Shown here: piece by piece, positions 26,091-34,757 of the stretch
How the letters are laid out: every line of letters starts with the position of its first letter
How positions within the stretch are numbered: the stretch's first letter is position 1
DNA from: LMUY01 sp964235495
GTDB taxonomy: Bacteria; Pseudomonadota; Alphaproteobacteria; Acetobacterales; Acetobacteraceae
Length of the DNA: 64,000 bases
Direction: 5' to 3'
Assembly (NCBI GenBank): GCA_964235495.1
Contig: CAXSAX010000016.1
Location: 1 to 64,000 of the forward strand
The notes under the pieces: generated by a model
What the model saw: the letters and a program-made list of their open reading frames with translations, nothing else
The model's database searches: none
What the model was told of the DNA's origin: nothing
Position numbers and translations under genes: made by a program

Positions 26091-27415
26091 GGCGGCGCAC
26101 CCTGTTGCGCGCGGCAGCCCTGGCCCCTGCCGCGGCCCTGCCGGGCTGCGGCATCGACTTCGACAGCCTGTTCGACAAGGATGCTGCGCCGATTCCAGGC
26201 AAGCGCGAAGCGGTGACGCCGCCCACCCGCGGCTTGCAGGTTGACACGGCGTTTCACACTTCGGTCAATCTGCCGTCTCCCGTCACGAATGCCGAATGGG
26301 CGCAGGCCGGCGGCAATTCCGCACACGCCATGGGCAACCTGGAGCTGGGCGACCTCAGCCGCTCCTGGCGCCAATCGATCGGCACGGGCGGCGGCTACCG
26401 GCGGAAGATCACCGCCACCCCCGTGATCGCAGCCGGCCGCGTGATCGCCATGGATTCGGATGCCACCGTGTCCGCGTTCAATGCGGCAACGGGCATCCGG
26501 CAATGGCGCACGTCCACCAAGCCCAAGAAGGACCGCAGCTCCAACCTCGGAGGCGGCGTGGTGGCCGGCGGCGGCAGCGTGTTCGCCAGCACTGGCCGCG
26601 CCGAGGTTCTGGCGCTGCAGGCCGCCACCGGCGACATCACCTGGCGCGTACCGCTGGACGCACCGGCCCGCGCCGCGCCGACCCTGGTGGAGAACCGCCT
26701 GTTCCTGCCCACGCTGGACGAGCGCATGGTCGCCCTGTCCAGCACGGACGGCAAGCGGTTGTGGAGCTACCAGGCCACTCCCTCAGCCACCATCATGCTG
26801 GGCGAGCCGTCACCTGCCTATGCGGACGGCACGCTGGTTTGCGGCTTCGGCTCCGGAGATTTGGTGGCGCTGCGGTCCGAGACCGGCACCTTGATCTGGA
26901 GCGACAGCCTGGCCGGCGCGCGTGGCCGCAACAGTGCGGCCGACCTGTCCGCCATCCGCGCCTTGCCGGTGATCGTGCAATCGACCGTCTATGCGATCGG
27001 CGTCGGGGGATTGATGGTGGCGCTGGATTTGCGCTCCGGCCGGCGGCTGTGGGAGCGCGAAGTGGCGGGCCAGCATACCCCTTGGATTGCCGGGGACTGG
27101 GTCTTCGTGCTGTCGGAGGACCAGATGCTCGCCTGCATCAACCGGATCGACGGCCGGGTGCGCTGGCTCACCCAATTGCCGCGCTACGGCAACGAGAAGA
27201 AGCTGCGGGACCCGATCTACTGGACGGGCCCGCTGCTGGGCGGGAAATACCTGTATTGCGCCGGTTCTACCAAAAGGCTGATTGCCATCAACCCGGCGAA
27301 CGGCGCGATCCTGGGTGAGCAGGATTTGCCGGATGAGGTGTCGGTGAACCTGGTGGCGGCCGCAGGCAAGCTGTTCGTGGTCACCGAGGACTCAACCCTC
27401 TCGGCGCTGGGCTGA
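26087..27415 (+). CDS. bamB: Outer-membrane assembly lipoprotein BamB
   Basis: A 442-residue lipoprotein (signal MRRRTLLRAAALAPAAALPGC, lipobox LPGC) with an eight-bladed PQQ-like beta-propeller. Repeated blade signatures are AFNAATGIRQWRT, ALQAATGDITWRV, ALSSTDGKRLWSY, ALRSETGTLIWSD, ALDLRSGRRLWER and INRIDGRVRWLTQ. It scaffolds BamA in outer-membrane protein insertion. It overlaps the yfgM-like gene by four bases and is followed by der after 3 bp, the standard order. Confidence 0.93.
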   Translation: MRRRTLLRAAALAPAAALPGCGIDFDSLFDKDAAPIPGKREAVTPPTRGLQVDTAFHTSVNLPSPVTNAEWAQAGGNSAHAMGNLELGDLSRSWRQSIGTGGGYRRKITATPVIAAGRVIAMDSDATVSAFNAATGIRQWRTSTKPKKDRSSNLGGGVVAGGGSVFASTGRAEVLALQAATGDITWRVPLDAPARAAPTLVENRLFLPTLDERMVALSSTDGKRLWSYQATPSATIMLGEPSPAYADGTLVCGFGSGDLVALRSETGTLIWSDSLAGARGRNSAADLSAIRALPVIVQSTVYAIGVGGLMVALDLRSGRRLWEREVAGQHTPWIAGDWVFVLSEDQMLACINRIDGRVRWLTQLPRYGNEKKLRDPIYWTGPLLGGKYLYCAGSTKRLIAINPANGAILGEQDLPDEVSVNLVAAAGKLFVVTEDSTLSALG

Positions 27416-27418
27416 GCC

Positions 27419-28747
27419 GTGCTGCCCACGGTGGTCATCGCCGGGCGGCCGAACGTGGGCAAAAGCACCCTGTTCAACCGCTTGGCCGGCCGACGTCACG
27501 CCCTGGTGGCCGACACGCCCGGCGTCACCCGAGACCGCAAGGACGCGACGGCGCAGCTTCGGGGACGCACGGTGCGCCTGGTCGATACGGCTGGGCTGGA
27601 GGAGAGCGTGCCGGACAGCCTGTATGGCCGCATGCGCGCCAGCTCCGAGGCGGCGGTGGGCGGGGCGGACTTGGTGGTGTTCGTGGTGGATGCCCGCACC
27701 GGCATCACCCCGGCGGACAGCCACTTTGCCGCCTGGCTGCGCCGCCAGGGCCGCCCGGTGCTGCTGGTCGCCAACAAGGCGGAGGGCCGCGGCGGGGCGC
27801 AGGCGGCGCTGGACGCCTACAGCCTCGGCTTGGGCGAGCCGCTGGCCGTGTCCGCGGAGCATGGCGAGGGCTTGGCCAACCTGATGGGCGAGATCGCCGA
27901 CCGGCTGCCGGAGCCGCAGGAGCCGGACGAGGCGGACCGGCCGCTGCGCCTTGCCGTGGTGGGCCGGCCGAACGCGGGCAAGAGCACGCTGCTCAACCGT
28001 CTGCTCGGCGAGGAGCGCATGATCACCGGCCCGGAGCCCGGCCTGACGCGGGACGCGGTGACGGTGCGGCTGCACGACGCAGCGGGGCCGATCGAGCTGG
28101 TCGACACCGCCGGGCTGCGCAAGAAGGCGCGGATCGAGGCGGCGCTGGAGAAGATGAGCGTGTCGGCCAGCATCGAGGCGCTGAAGATGGCCGAGATCGT
28201 GGTGCTGTGCGTCGATGCGGTGGAGGGTCTGCACGAGCAAGACTTGCAGATCGCCCGGCTGGTCGAGCGCGAGGGCCGGGGCTGCGTGCTGGCGCTGAAC
28301 AAGTGGGATGCGGTGCCGGACCGCAACGCGGCGCGCAAGGGCGTCAGCGACCGGCTGGAGACCAGCCTGGCGCAGATGCGCGGCATTCCCGTGGTGACGC
28401 TGTCGGGCATGACCGGAGCGGGGGTAGACAAGCTGCTGCCCACCGTGCGCCGCGCCCATGCCGTGTGGAACACCCGGGTGGCGACGGGCGAGCTGAACCG
28501 GTGGTTCGAGGCGGCGCTGGAGCGGCACGCCGCCCCCCTGGTGGATGGCCGCCGGCTGAAGCTGCGCTACATGACGCAGCCCAAGGCGCGCCCGCCCACC
28601 TTCATCATCTTCGGCACCCGGGCGGAGCAGACGCCGGAGGACTACCGCCGCTACCTGGTCAACGGCCTGCGGGACACCTTCGCGCTGCCCGGCACCCCCG
28701 TCCGCCTGCAGTTCCGCGGCACCAAGAACCCGTACGCGGACGAGTGA
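27419..28747 (+). CDS. der: Ribosome-assembly GTPase Der (EngA)
   Basis: A 442-residue protein with two tandem GTPase domains and a KH-like C-terminus, needed for 50S subunit maturation. Domain 1: GRPNVGKSTLFN, DTPGVTRD, DTAGLE, and NKAEG. Domain 2, from about residue 180: GRPNAGKSTLLN, PGLTRDAV, DTAGLRKKA, NKWD. The KH-like end carries the family phrase PPTFIIFGTRAEQTPEDY. It starts with GTG, 3 bp after the bamB stop. Confidence 0.96.
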   Translation: MLPTVVIAGRPNVGKSTLFNRLAGRRHALVADTPGVTRDRKDATAQLRGRTVRLVDTAGLEESVPDSLYGRMRASSEAAVGGADLVVFVVDARTGITPADSHFAAWLRRQGRPVLLVANKAEGRGGAQAALDAYSLGLGEPLAVSAEHGEGLANLMGEIADRLPEPQEPDEADRPLRLAVVGRPNAGKSTLLNRLLGEERMITGPEPGLTRDAVTVRLHDAAGPIELVDTAGLRKKARIEAALEKMSVSASIEALKMAEIVVLCVDAVEGLHEQDLQIARLVEREGRGCVLALNKWDAVPDRNAARKGVSDRLETSLAQMRGIPVVTLSGMTGAGVDKLLPTVRRAHAVWNTRVATGELNRWFEAALERHAAPLVDGRRLKLRYMTQPKARPPTFIIFGTRAEQTPEDYRRYLVNGLRDTFALPGTPVRLQFRGTKNPYADE

Positions 28748-28791
28748 ACCGGGGCTTCCGGCCGGCGTTGCCGGGTCAGGAGGATCACGCA

Positions 28792-29295
28792 ATGGCCAAG
28801 GGTGCGGAAAAGACCGATCCCAAGCTGTGGGACAAGGTGAAGGAAGAGGTCACGCAAGGCGACAAGGGCGGCAAGCCCGGCCAGTGGTCCGCGCGTAAGG
28901 CGCAGATGGCCGTGAACGAGTACAAGCACGAGGGCGGCGGCTACCAGGGCGAGAAGTCGCCGGACAACCACCTCGTCCAGTGGGGCCGCGAGGATTGGGG
29001 CACCAAGTCCGGCGAGGACAGCGGCAAGACCGGCGAGCGTTATCTGCCCAAGGAAGCGCGCGAATCGCTGACCGATAGCGAGTATAAGCGAACTTCGGAC
29101 AAGAAGCGGGTGGACACGGCCCGCGGCCAGCAGCACTCCGCCCAGCCCAGGGACGTGGCCGCCAAGACGGCGGAGCACCGGGGCTATGCCAGCACTCGCG
29201 TCGAGCTGCTGAAGCAAGCGGCTAGCAAGGGCATCAAGGGGCGCACCCGCATGAAGAAGGCCGAGTTGGAAAAGGCGCTGCACATCCATGGCTGA
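28792..29295 (+). CDS. DUF5872 protein with C-terminal SAP/Rho-N-like motif
   Basis: A 167-residue basic protein. The first 120 residues match what I know of DUF5872: DPKLWDKVKEEVTQGDKGG, GQWSARKAQMAV, PDNHLVQWGREDWGTKSG, GERYLPKEARESLTD. The end (TRVELLKQAASKGIKGRTRM, then KAELEKAL) resembles the short helix-extended-helix motif of SAP or Rho N-terminal domains, suggesting nucleic-acid binding. Function is not established. AGGAGG-like sequence (CAGGAGGATC) lies upstream of the ATG. It overlaps the DUF3140 gene by 8 bp. Confidence 0.8.
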   Translation: MAKGAEKTDPKLWDKVKEEVTQGDKGGKPGQWSARKAQMAVNEYKHEGGGYQGEKSPDNHLVQWGREDWGTKSGEDSGKTGERYLPKEARESLTDSEYKRTSDKKRVDTARGQQHSAQPRDVAAKTAEHRGYASTRVELLKQAASKGIKGRTRMKKAELEKALHIHG

Positions 29296-29650
29296 GATGG
29301 ACGCCGCCGCCAGGGCGGACACCGCGCGGGAGTTCAAGCAGGTGGTGAACATGACCCCGGCGGTGCTGCGCAAGTGGCTGGACGGCGAGGAGAGCCGCAC
29401 CGTCGGCATGACGCACGAGGGCGAGAAGGCGCATGACGGCGGCGGGGAGTCGGTCGGCCACGAGATGGGCCGCCGCATCCTGGAGCTGCACGCCAAGAAG
29501 GCGGCCGAGCTGGACGAGGCCGACTACGAGGCCATGCGCAAGGTGGTGGGCTACGTCCATCGCCACTCCAAGCAGCGCCCTCAAGGCGACGTGACGGAGA
29601 CCCGGTGGCGCAAGTCGCTGATGAACTGGGGGCACGACCCGCTGAAATAG
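29288..29650 (+). CDS. DUF3140 protein
   Basis: A 120-residue soluble protein that matches DUF3140: NMTPAVLRKWLDGEES, GESVGHEMGRRI, YEAMRKVVGYVHRHSKQRP, DVTETRWRKSLMNWGHDP. The family is often described as DNA-binding, from position near stress genes, without proof. It overlaps the DUF5872 gene by 8 bp, and the two probably work together. Confidence 0.85.
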   Translation: MAEMDAAARADTAREFKQVVNMTPAVLRKWLDGEESRTVGMTHEGEKAHDGGGESVGHEMGRRILELHAKKAAELDEADYEAMRKVVGYVHRHSKQRPQGDVTETRWRKSLMNWGHDPLK

Positions 29651-29725
29651 GCTTGGCAGCCGCCGGCTGCTTCGCCAGTGTTCCGCCAACGGCCCGGGCA
29701 ACGGGCGGGCAGGAGAGACGCAGCC

Positions 29726-31030
29726 ATGGACCTCGAACGCCGGACCATCCGCCGGGTGACGCTGCGGCTCGTGCCGTTCCTGGTGCTGTGCTACTTCGTG
29801 GCCTACCTGGACCGGGTGAACGTCGGCTTTGCCAAGCTGACCATGAGCGGCGACATCGGCCTGTCCGACAGTGCTTTCGGCTTCGGCGCCGGCATCTTCT
29901 TCGTCGCCTACTTCGTGTTCGAGGTGCCGTCCAACCTGTTCCTGGAGCGGTTCGGCGCGCGCAAATGGATCGCGCGCATCATGCTGACCTGGGGCATCGT
30001 GTCTGGCGCGACCGCCTTCGTCACCGGCCCTTACAGCTTTTACGCGATCCGCGTCCTGCTCGGGTTCGCGGAGGCCGGCTTCTTCCCCGGCATCATCTTT
30101 TTCCTGACGCTGTGGTTCCCGGCCAGGGAGCGTGCGCGCATCGTGGGCCTGTTCATGGCTGCCATCCCGCTCTCCACCGTCATCGGCGGCCCCATCTCCG
30201 GCAAGCTGCTCGACCTGGACGGGATGCTGGGCTTGCACGGCTGGCAGTGGCTCTACATCGTCGAGGCGGTGCCGGCGCTGCTGCTGTCGGGCGTGGTGTA
30301 CCTCTATCTCACCGACAAGCCGGGGGACGCGCATTGGCTGGCCGCGGACGAGCGCGCCTGGTTGACACAGCGCTTGCAGCAGGAGCGCCAGGCGAAGGAG
30401 CAGGCGGGGCATTTCTCTGTGATGCAGGCCGTCACCAACCCCCGCGTGCTGGCGGTGGCGCTGATCTACTTCGGCGCCAACGCGACCAATTACGGTCTCA
30501 GCTTCTTCCTGCCCACCATCGTCAAGGGCTTCGGTGGACTGAGCAACTTGCAAATCGGGCTGATTACGGCACTGCCCTACGTGGCCGGCGTGATCGGCAT
30601 GATCTGGTGGGGCCGTCGCTCGGACGCCCGCCGCGAGCGCAAGGGCCATGCCGCCTTCGCCCTACTCGTGGCCGCAGCGGGCATCGGCGCGTCCACCCTG
30701 TTTGCCGACCCAGTGCTGAAAATGTCCTGCCTGACGGTGGCCGGGTTCGGCATCTTCGCCTGTCTGCCAATTATCTGGACGCTGCCGACCGCGTTCCTGT
30801 CCGGCGCTGCGGCGGCGGGCGGCATTGCCACGGTGAACGCGCTGGGCAACCTTGCCGGGTTTTTCGGGCCGTATGCGATGGGATACATGAAGGATTGGAC
30901 CGGCAGCTTCGACAGCGGGCTGTGGATGCTGTCGGCGGCTGGGCTGGTCGGGATGGCTGTAGTGCTGGGATTGCCGCACGATGGGCGGCTGGAGGACGCG
31001 CCGGCGGCGGGGCGGGTTCCGGCAGAGTGA
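29726..31030 (+). CDS. MFS transporter, anion:cation symporter type
   Basis: A 434-residue carrier with 12 membrane segments. Its N-terminus (CYFVAYLDRVNVGFAKLTM) is the signature of the anion:cation symporter family (tartrate, phthalate, hexuronate and related acids). The loop ERFGARKWIAR after segment 2 and a long charged middle loop (TQRLQQERQAKEQ) fit. AGGAGAG precedes the ATG by about 10 bases. No catabolic genes are next to it, so the substrate is unknown. Confidence 0.88.
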   Translation: MDLERRTIRRVTLRLVPFLVLCYFVAYLDRVNVGFAKLTMSGDIGLSDSAFGFGAGIFFVAYFVFEVPSNLFLERFGARKWIARIMLTWGIVSGATAFVTGPYSFYAIRVLLGFAEAGFFPGIIFFLTLWFPARERARIVGLFMAAIPLSTVIGGPISGKLLDLDGMLGLHGWQWLYIVEAVPALLLSGVVYLYLTDKPGDAHWLAADERAWLTQRLQQERQAKEQAGHFSVMQAVTNPRVLAVALIYFGANATNYGLSFFLPTIVKGFGGLSNLQIGLITALPYVAGVIGMIWWGRRSDARRERKGHAAFALLVAAAGIGASTLFADPVLKMSCLTVAGFGIFACLPIIWTLPTAFLSGAAAAGGIATVNALGNLAGFFGPYAMGYMKDWTGSFDSGLWMLSAAGLVGMAVVLGLPHDGRLEDAPAAGRVPAE

Positions 31031-31099
31031 TGTGCTCCCTCTCTCACTGGCGATGGTATGATTTCCGGCACTGAATCTGGCTTCCGTTGCTGCTAAGCC

Positions 31100-31795
31100 C
31101 TACCCAGCGATCACCACCCCATTCCGTTCCTCCCCCACGCCGCACAGCGCCGCCACCGTTCCCGCCACCTCCTCCGGCCGCCGCAGCCCGGCCGGATTCT
31201 CTCCCGGCATCGCCTCCTTGCGCAGCCGGGTCGCCACTGGGCCCGGGTCGAACAGGTTGACCCGGCATCGCGTGGTCCGCACCTCCTCCGCCCAGGACAG
31301 CGCCAGGTGCTGCATCGCCGCCTTGGTGGCGCCGTACAGCCCCCAGAACGCCCGCGGCCGGTCTGTCAGCCCATCCGTCACGAACACCGCACGGCCTGCC
31401 TCGGACGCCAGCAGCAACGGGCCGCAGGTGCGGATCAGCCGCCAGCTCGCCTCCCACTGCACCGCCGTCACCGCCGCGAAGTCGCCGGGCAGGATGTGTG
31501 GCGCCGGGGTCAGCCGGCCGAGCGCGCCGGCGGCGTGCACCAGGGCGTCTAGCCGGCCGAAGCGTTGCCACAGGCTCGGCCCTAGCGTGTCCAGTTGGGT
31601 GCCGTCCGCCAGGTCCAGCGGCAGCAGCGTCGCCTGGCCGCCGACGGCGCGGACGGCGTCGTCAGTCTCCTCCAGGCCGCCCTGGGTGCGCGCCGTGAGC
31701 ACGACATGGGCGCCCGTGCGGGCGAGGGCCACCGCCACCGCCGCGCCGATGCCCCGGCTCGCCCCCGTGACGAGCGCGACCCGGCCCTGGTTCAC
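31100..31795 (-). CDS. SDR-family oxidoreductase
   Basis: A 231-residue Rossmann-fold short-chain dehydrogenase. The cofactor motif TGASRGIG is at residues 10-17, the NNAG-equivalent is HAAGAL, and the catalytic Y-x-x-x-K is YGATK. The serine normally found 12-14 residues before the tyrosine is missing (FVTDGLTDRPRAF), so catalysis may be altered or lost. It resembles the YciK branch. Its ATG overlaps the purF stop (ATGA), so it is translated with purF; a link to purine metabolism is not shown. Confidence 0.85.
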   Translation of the reverse strand: MNQGRVALVTGASRGIGAAVAVALARTGAHVVLTARTQGGLEETDDAVRAVGGQATLLPLDLADGTQLDTLGPSLWQRFGRLDALVHAAGALGRLTPAPHILPGDFAAVTAVQWEASWRLIRTCGPLLLASEAGRAVFVTDGLTDRPRAFWGLYGATKAAMQHLALSWAEEVRTTRCRVNLFDPGPVATRLRKEAMPGENPAGLRRPEEVAGTVAALCGVGEERNGVVIAG

Positions 31796-33261
31796 TGGCC
31801 AGGAAGCAGGCTGAGCTGGCGTTCTGCCTCGTTGTGCAAGTCGCTCAGGCCGATCGGGTAGTCCCCGGTGAAGCAGGCGTCGCAGTAGGCGGGGCGCTCG
31901 CCGCGCCCGCCGGCCTTGCCGAGCGAGTGGTACAGCCCGTCCAGGCTGATGAAGGCCAGGCTGTCCGCGCCGATCAGCCGGGCCATCTCCGCCACGTCGT
32001 GCCGGGCAGCCAGCAACTTGCCGCGCTCCGGCGTGTCGATGCCGTAGAAGCAGGAATGCGTGGTGGGAGGTGAGGAGATGCGCATGTGCACCTCCGCCGC
32101 CCCTGCCTGGCGCACCATCTCGACGATCTTGCGGCTGGTGGTGCCGCGCACGATCGAGTCGTCCACCAGGATGACGCGCTTGCCGCGCAGCACTGTGCGG
32201 TTGGCGGAGTGCTTCAGCTTGACGCCCAGGTTGCGAATCTGGTCGGTCGGCTCGATGAAGGTGCGGCCGATGTAGTGGTTGCGGATGATGCCCAGCTCGA
32301 ACGGCAGGCCGCTGGCCTCGGCATAGCCCATGGCGGAGGGCACGCCGGAGTCCGGCACCGGCACCACCACGTCGGCGGGCACCGCCGACTCGTGGGCCAA
32401 GGTTTCGCCGATGCGCTTGCGCGCCTCGTAGACGGGGGTGCCTTCCATCACCGAGTCGGGGCGGGCGAAGTAGATGTACTCGAACACGCAGAACCGGCTG
32501 GCGCGAGGGCCGAACGGCTTGATGCTGTGCACGCCCTTGTCGTTGACGATGACGATCTCGCCGGGCTCCACGTCGCGCACGAACTCGGCGCCCACGATGT
32601 CCAGCGCGCAGGTCTCGGAGGCGAGCACCCAGCCGCCGACCGTGTCCGACCGGCCCGGCGGCGTGATGCGCCCAAGAATCAGCGGGCGCACGCCCAGCGG
32701 GTCCCGCACCCCCAACATCGCCTCGTTGGACAGGGCGATCAGGGAATAGGCGCCCACCACCTGCTTCAGCGCATCGATCAGCCGATCCGCCACGGTGGAA
32801 TACAGGCTGATGGCAATGAGGTGGACGAAGACCTCGCTGTCCGTGGTGGACTGGAACAGGCAGCCGCGGCGGACCAGGGTGCGCTTGAGCGCCAGCGCGT
32901 TGGTCAGGTTGCCGTTATGCGACACGGCCAGGCCGCCGAACTCGAAATCTGCATACAGCGGCTGCACGTTGCGCAGGATGGTCTCGCCCGTGGTGGCGTA
33001 GCGGTTGTGCCCCACCGCGGCGGCTCCGGGCAGGGAGGCGATCACCCGGGCGTCGCCGAAATTATCCGCCACCAGCCCCAATCCGCGGTGCTGGTGGAAG
33101 CGCTGGCCGTCGAACGAGACGATTCCCGTGGCTTCCTGCCCGCGATGCTGTAGCGCGTGCAGGCCGAGCGCGGTGAGGGCGGCCGCATCCGGCACGTTCC
33201 ACACCCCGAAGATGCCGCACTCCTCGTGCATCTTATCGTCGTCGTGGTCGGTGGCTTGCAT
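31792..33261 (-). CDS. purF: Amidophosphoribosyltransferase
   Basis: A 489-residue enzyme, first step of purine synthesis. The first 14 residues are a propeptide, after which Cys15 (CGIFGVWN) becomes the glutaminase nucleophile. The PRPP motif is VILVDDSIVRGTTSRK. Cysteines in FCVFEY, SCFYGID and YCDACF match the 4Fe-4S ligands of the Bacillus-type enzyme, so it is probably the iron-sulfur, propeptide form. GGGGAGGG five bases upstream of the ATG fixes the start. cvpA lies directly upstream, the classical order. Confidence 0.95.
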   Translation of the reverse strand: MQATDHDDDKMHEECGIFGVWNVPDAAALTALGLHALQHRGQEATGIVSFDGQRFHQHRGLGLVADNFGDARVIASLPGAAAVGHNRYATTGETILRNVQPLYADFEFGGLAVSHNGNLTNALALKRTLVRRGCLFQSTTDSEVFVHLIAISLYSTVADRLIDALKQVVGAYSLIALSNEAMLGVRDPLGVRPLILGRITPPGRSDTVGGWVLASETCALDIVGAEFVRDVEPGEIVIVNDKGVHSIKPFGPRASRFCVFEYIYFARPDSVMEGTPVYEARKRIGETLAHESAVPADVVVPVPDSGVPSAMGYAEASGLPFELGIIRNHYIGRTFIEPTDQIRNLGVKLKHSANRTVLRGKRVILVDDSIVRGTTSRKIVEMVRQAGAAEVHMRISSPPTTHSCFYGIDTPERGKLLAARHDVAEMARLIGADSLAFISLDGLYHSLGKAGGRGERPAYCDACFTGDYPIGLSDLHNEAERQLSLLPGQ

Positions 33262-33266
33262 GGCAA

Positions 33267-33274
33267 CCCTCCCC
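33267..33274 (-). promoter_or_regulatory. Strong ribosome-binding site of purF
   Basis: On the minus strand GGGGAGGG precedes the ATG at 33261 by five bases (TTGCC). This decides the start against an upstream GTG and gives the 14-residue propeptide. Confidence 0.8.
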
Positions 33275-33281
33275 AAAAGCG

Positions 33282-33866
33282 TCATTGTGGCCGTGCCGGC
33301 TGGGCGCCCACGGCGCGGCCGACTGGGTTCGCGTGGAGCAACTCGGCGGAACTCTCCGGCCGGCCGGCCGGCGGCACGGCCACGACAGGCCGGTAGGCGG
33401 GTGGCAACTGGCGCGCCGCCCAGGCAGCGCCGAGATAGATGGAAGGCATAGTGCGTGCTTCCAAGACCGGGTCTGGCCAGCGGCTCACCGGCTCGACCGT
33501 GCCGACCACGATGTAGGCAATGATTACCAGCGCCGCGCCACGCGCCAGGCCGTAAAGCAGCCCCAGCGTGCGGTCCAATCCGCCCAGCACGGAGCGTCGC
33601 ACGGCTCCGGCCAGAATGCGCGCGATCAGGGAGAACACGATTAGCACGATGAGGAACACGGCACCGAACGCAACCGGGTCAGCCACGTCCGGATTGGCGA
33701 TCATCTTGTGGGCCAGAACCTGCGCGTCGGGGTAGAACCAGGTTGCTGCGATGCCGGCTCCCACCCAGGCCGCCAGGCCTAGGACCTCTCGCACCATGCC
33801 GCGCAAGAAACCCCACAGGCCGGAACAGGCAATGACCACAAGGAGGAGGACGTCCACCCAGTTCAT
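33282..33866 (-). CDS. cvpA: CvpA family membrane protein
   Basis: A 194-residue inner-membrane protein with four hydrophobic segments in the first 130 residues (NWVDVLLLVVIACSGLWGFL, LGLAAWVGAGIAATWF, FGAVFLIVLIVFSLIAR, GLARGAALVIIAYIVVG). The R-G-x-x-R-E motif (FLRGMVREVLG) is typical for CvpA, needed for colicin V production and envelope stress tolerance in enterics. The ATG was placed at the family N-terminus; the open frame extends upstream without similarity. It stands 20 bp upstream of purF as in E. coli. Confidence 0.9.
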   Translation of the reverse strand: MNWVDVLLLVVIACSGLWGFLRGMVREVLGLAAWVGAGIAATWFYPDAQVLAHKMIANPDVADPVAFGAVFLIVLIVFSLIARILAGAVRRSVLGGLDRTLGLLYGLARGAALVIIAYIVVGTVEPVSRWPDPVLEARTMPSIYLGAAWAARQLPPAYRPVVAVPPAGRPESSAELLHANPVGRAVGAQPARPQ

Positions 33867-33942
33867 GCAGTCCTGCTCGGATATACTGCCATGGCGCTGT
33901 ATCCGCCTCCGCGCCGAGTCCGCCAAAGCCTGTTCACGCAGG

Positions 33943-34371
33943 TCAGCGCCCTGTTGCGGCCGGAGCCGCCTCGAACACGATATCTTGCGCGCCGTGCCAC
34001 AAGGCCCGGCGGCCCAACTCGGGCAGCGCCTCCAATCCTTGCGTGATGGTGAGGAAGTGGTTGCCGGCCAGCATGCCAACTTTACTGGCAAATCGCACGC
34101 TGCCGTAGGCGAGCAGAATCTCCGTCTCGCTGATGCCGCCGGGGTGCAACACGATCTGGCCTGGCGCCGGGTAGCTGGTCGGGTTTTCGTAGCCGAGGCC
34201 GAGGTCCTGCTCGCCGAGCGGAATCCAGCAGGCTTCACCGCTCCAGCGCACGTGGATCAGGCGCTGGCGGTAGGGCAGCAAGGCCCGGAAGGCCGCAGCC
34301 GTGCGGGGCGCAGCCGCCTCAAACCGGGCCGCGAGGGTGACGCCGCCGGCGATGATGCGAAGATCAGTCAT
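33943..34371 (-). CDS. DUF3830 cyclophilin-like protein
   Basis: A 142-residue soluble protein that fits DUF3830, a cyclophilin-like fold: LIHVRWSGEACWIPLG, YENPTSYPAPGQI, PGGISETEILLAYG and NHFLTITQGLEAL. Members occur near amidohydrolase and transport genes and are of unknown function; peptidyl-prolyl isomerase activity is not shown. It is divergent from the DUF2171 gene 110 bp away. Confidence 0.85.
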   Translation of the reverse strand: MTDLRIIAGGVTLAARFEAAAPRTAAAFRALLPYRQRLIHVRWSGEACWIPLGEQDLGLGYENPTSYPAPGQIVLHPGGISETEILLAYGSVRFASKVGMLAGNHFLTITQGLEALPELGRRALWHGAQDIVFEAAPAATGR

Positions 34372-34480
34372 GACCGCCGTGCTCTACCGCCGTGGCTGGC
34401 CGCGCACAATGCGGTGGGGTGGGCGCCGCTCCGCGTCCTGCCGCGTTGATCGTCGCAGCCGGAAGAAGGAAGGCACAGCC

Positions 34481-34705
34481 ATGGATATGAGCCAGATCAA
34501 GGAACATGCAGACATCATCGGCGCCGATGGCGTCTACGTGGGCACGGTGGACCGGGTGCAGGGCGACCGCATCAAGCTGACGAAAGGCAGCACCGAGGAT
34601 CAGCGGCACCACTACATCTCCGTCGGCCTGGTGGCGGAGGTCGAGGACGGCACGGTGCGGCTGTCAGCCAACGCAGACGTGGCGGTGACATTCGAGGAGG
34701 AGTGA
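34481..34705 (+). CDS. DUF2171 protein
   Basis: A 74-residue small beta protein of the DUF2171/PRC-barrel-like type: HADIIGADGVYVGTVDRVQG, then DRIKLTKGS and HHYISVGLVAEVEDG. Such proteins are often stress-associated. GGAAGAAGGAAGG-like purines upstream of the ATG give the ribosome-binding site. Confidence 0.85.
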   Translation: MDMSQIKEHADIIGADGVYVGTVDRVQGDRIKLTKGSTEDQRHHYISVGLVAEVEDGTVRLSANADVAVTFEEE

Positions 34706-34757
34706 CCGCCTGCCGGCTTGGGCTGGCCGCGGTCGGCGCGAGGACCGTGCCGATGGC

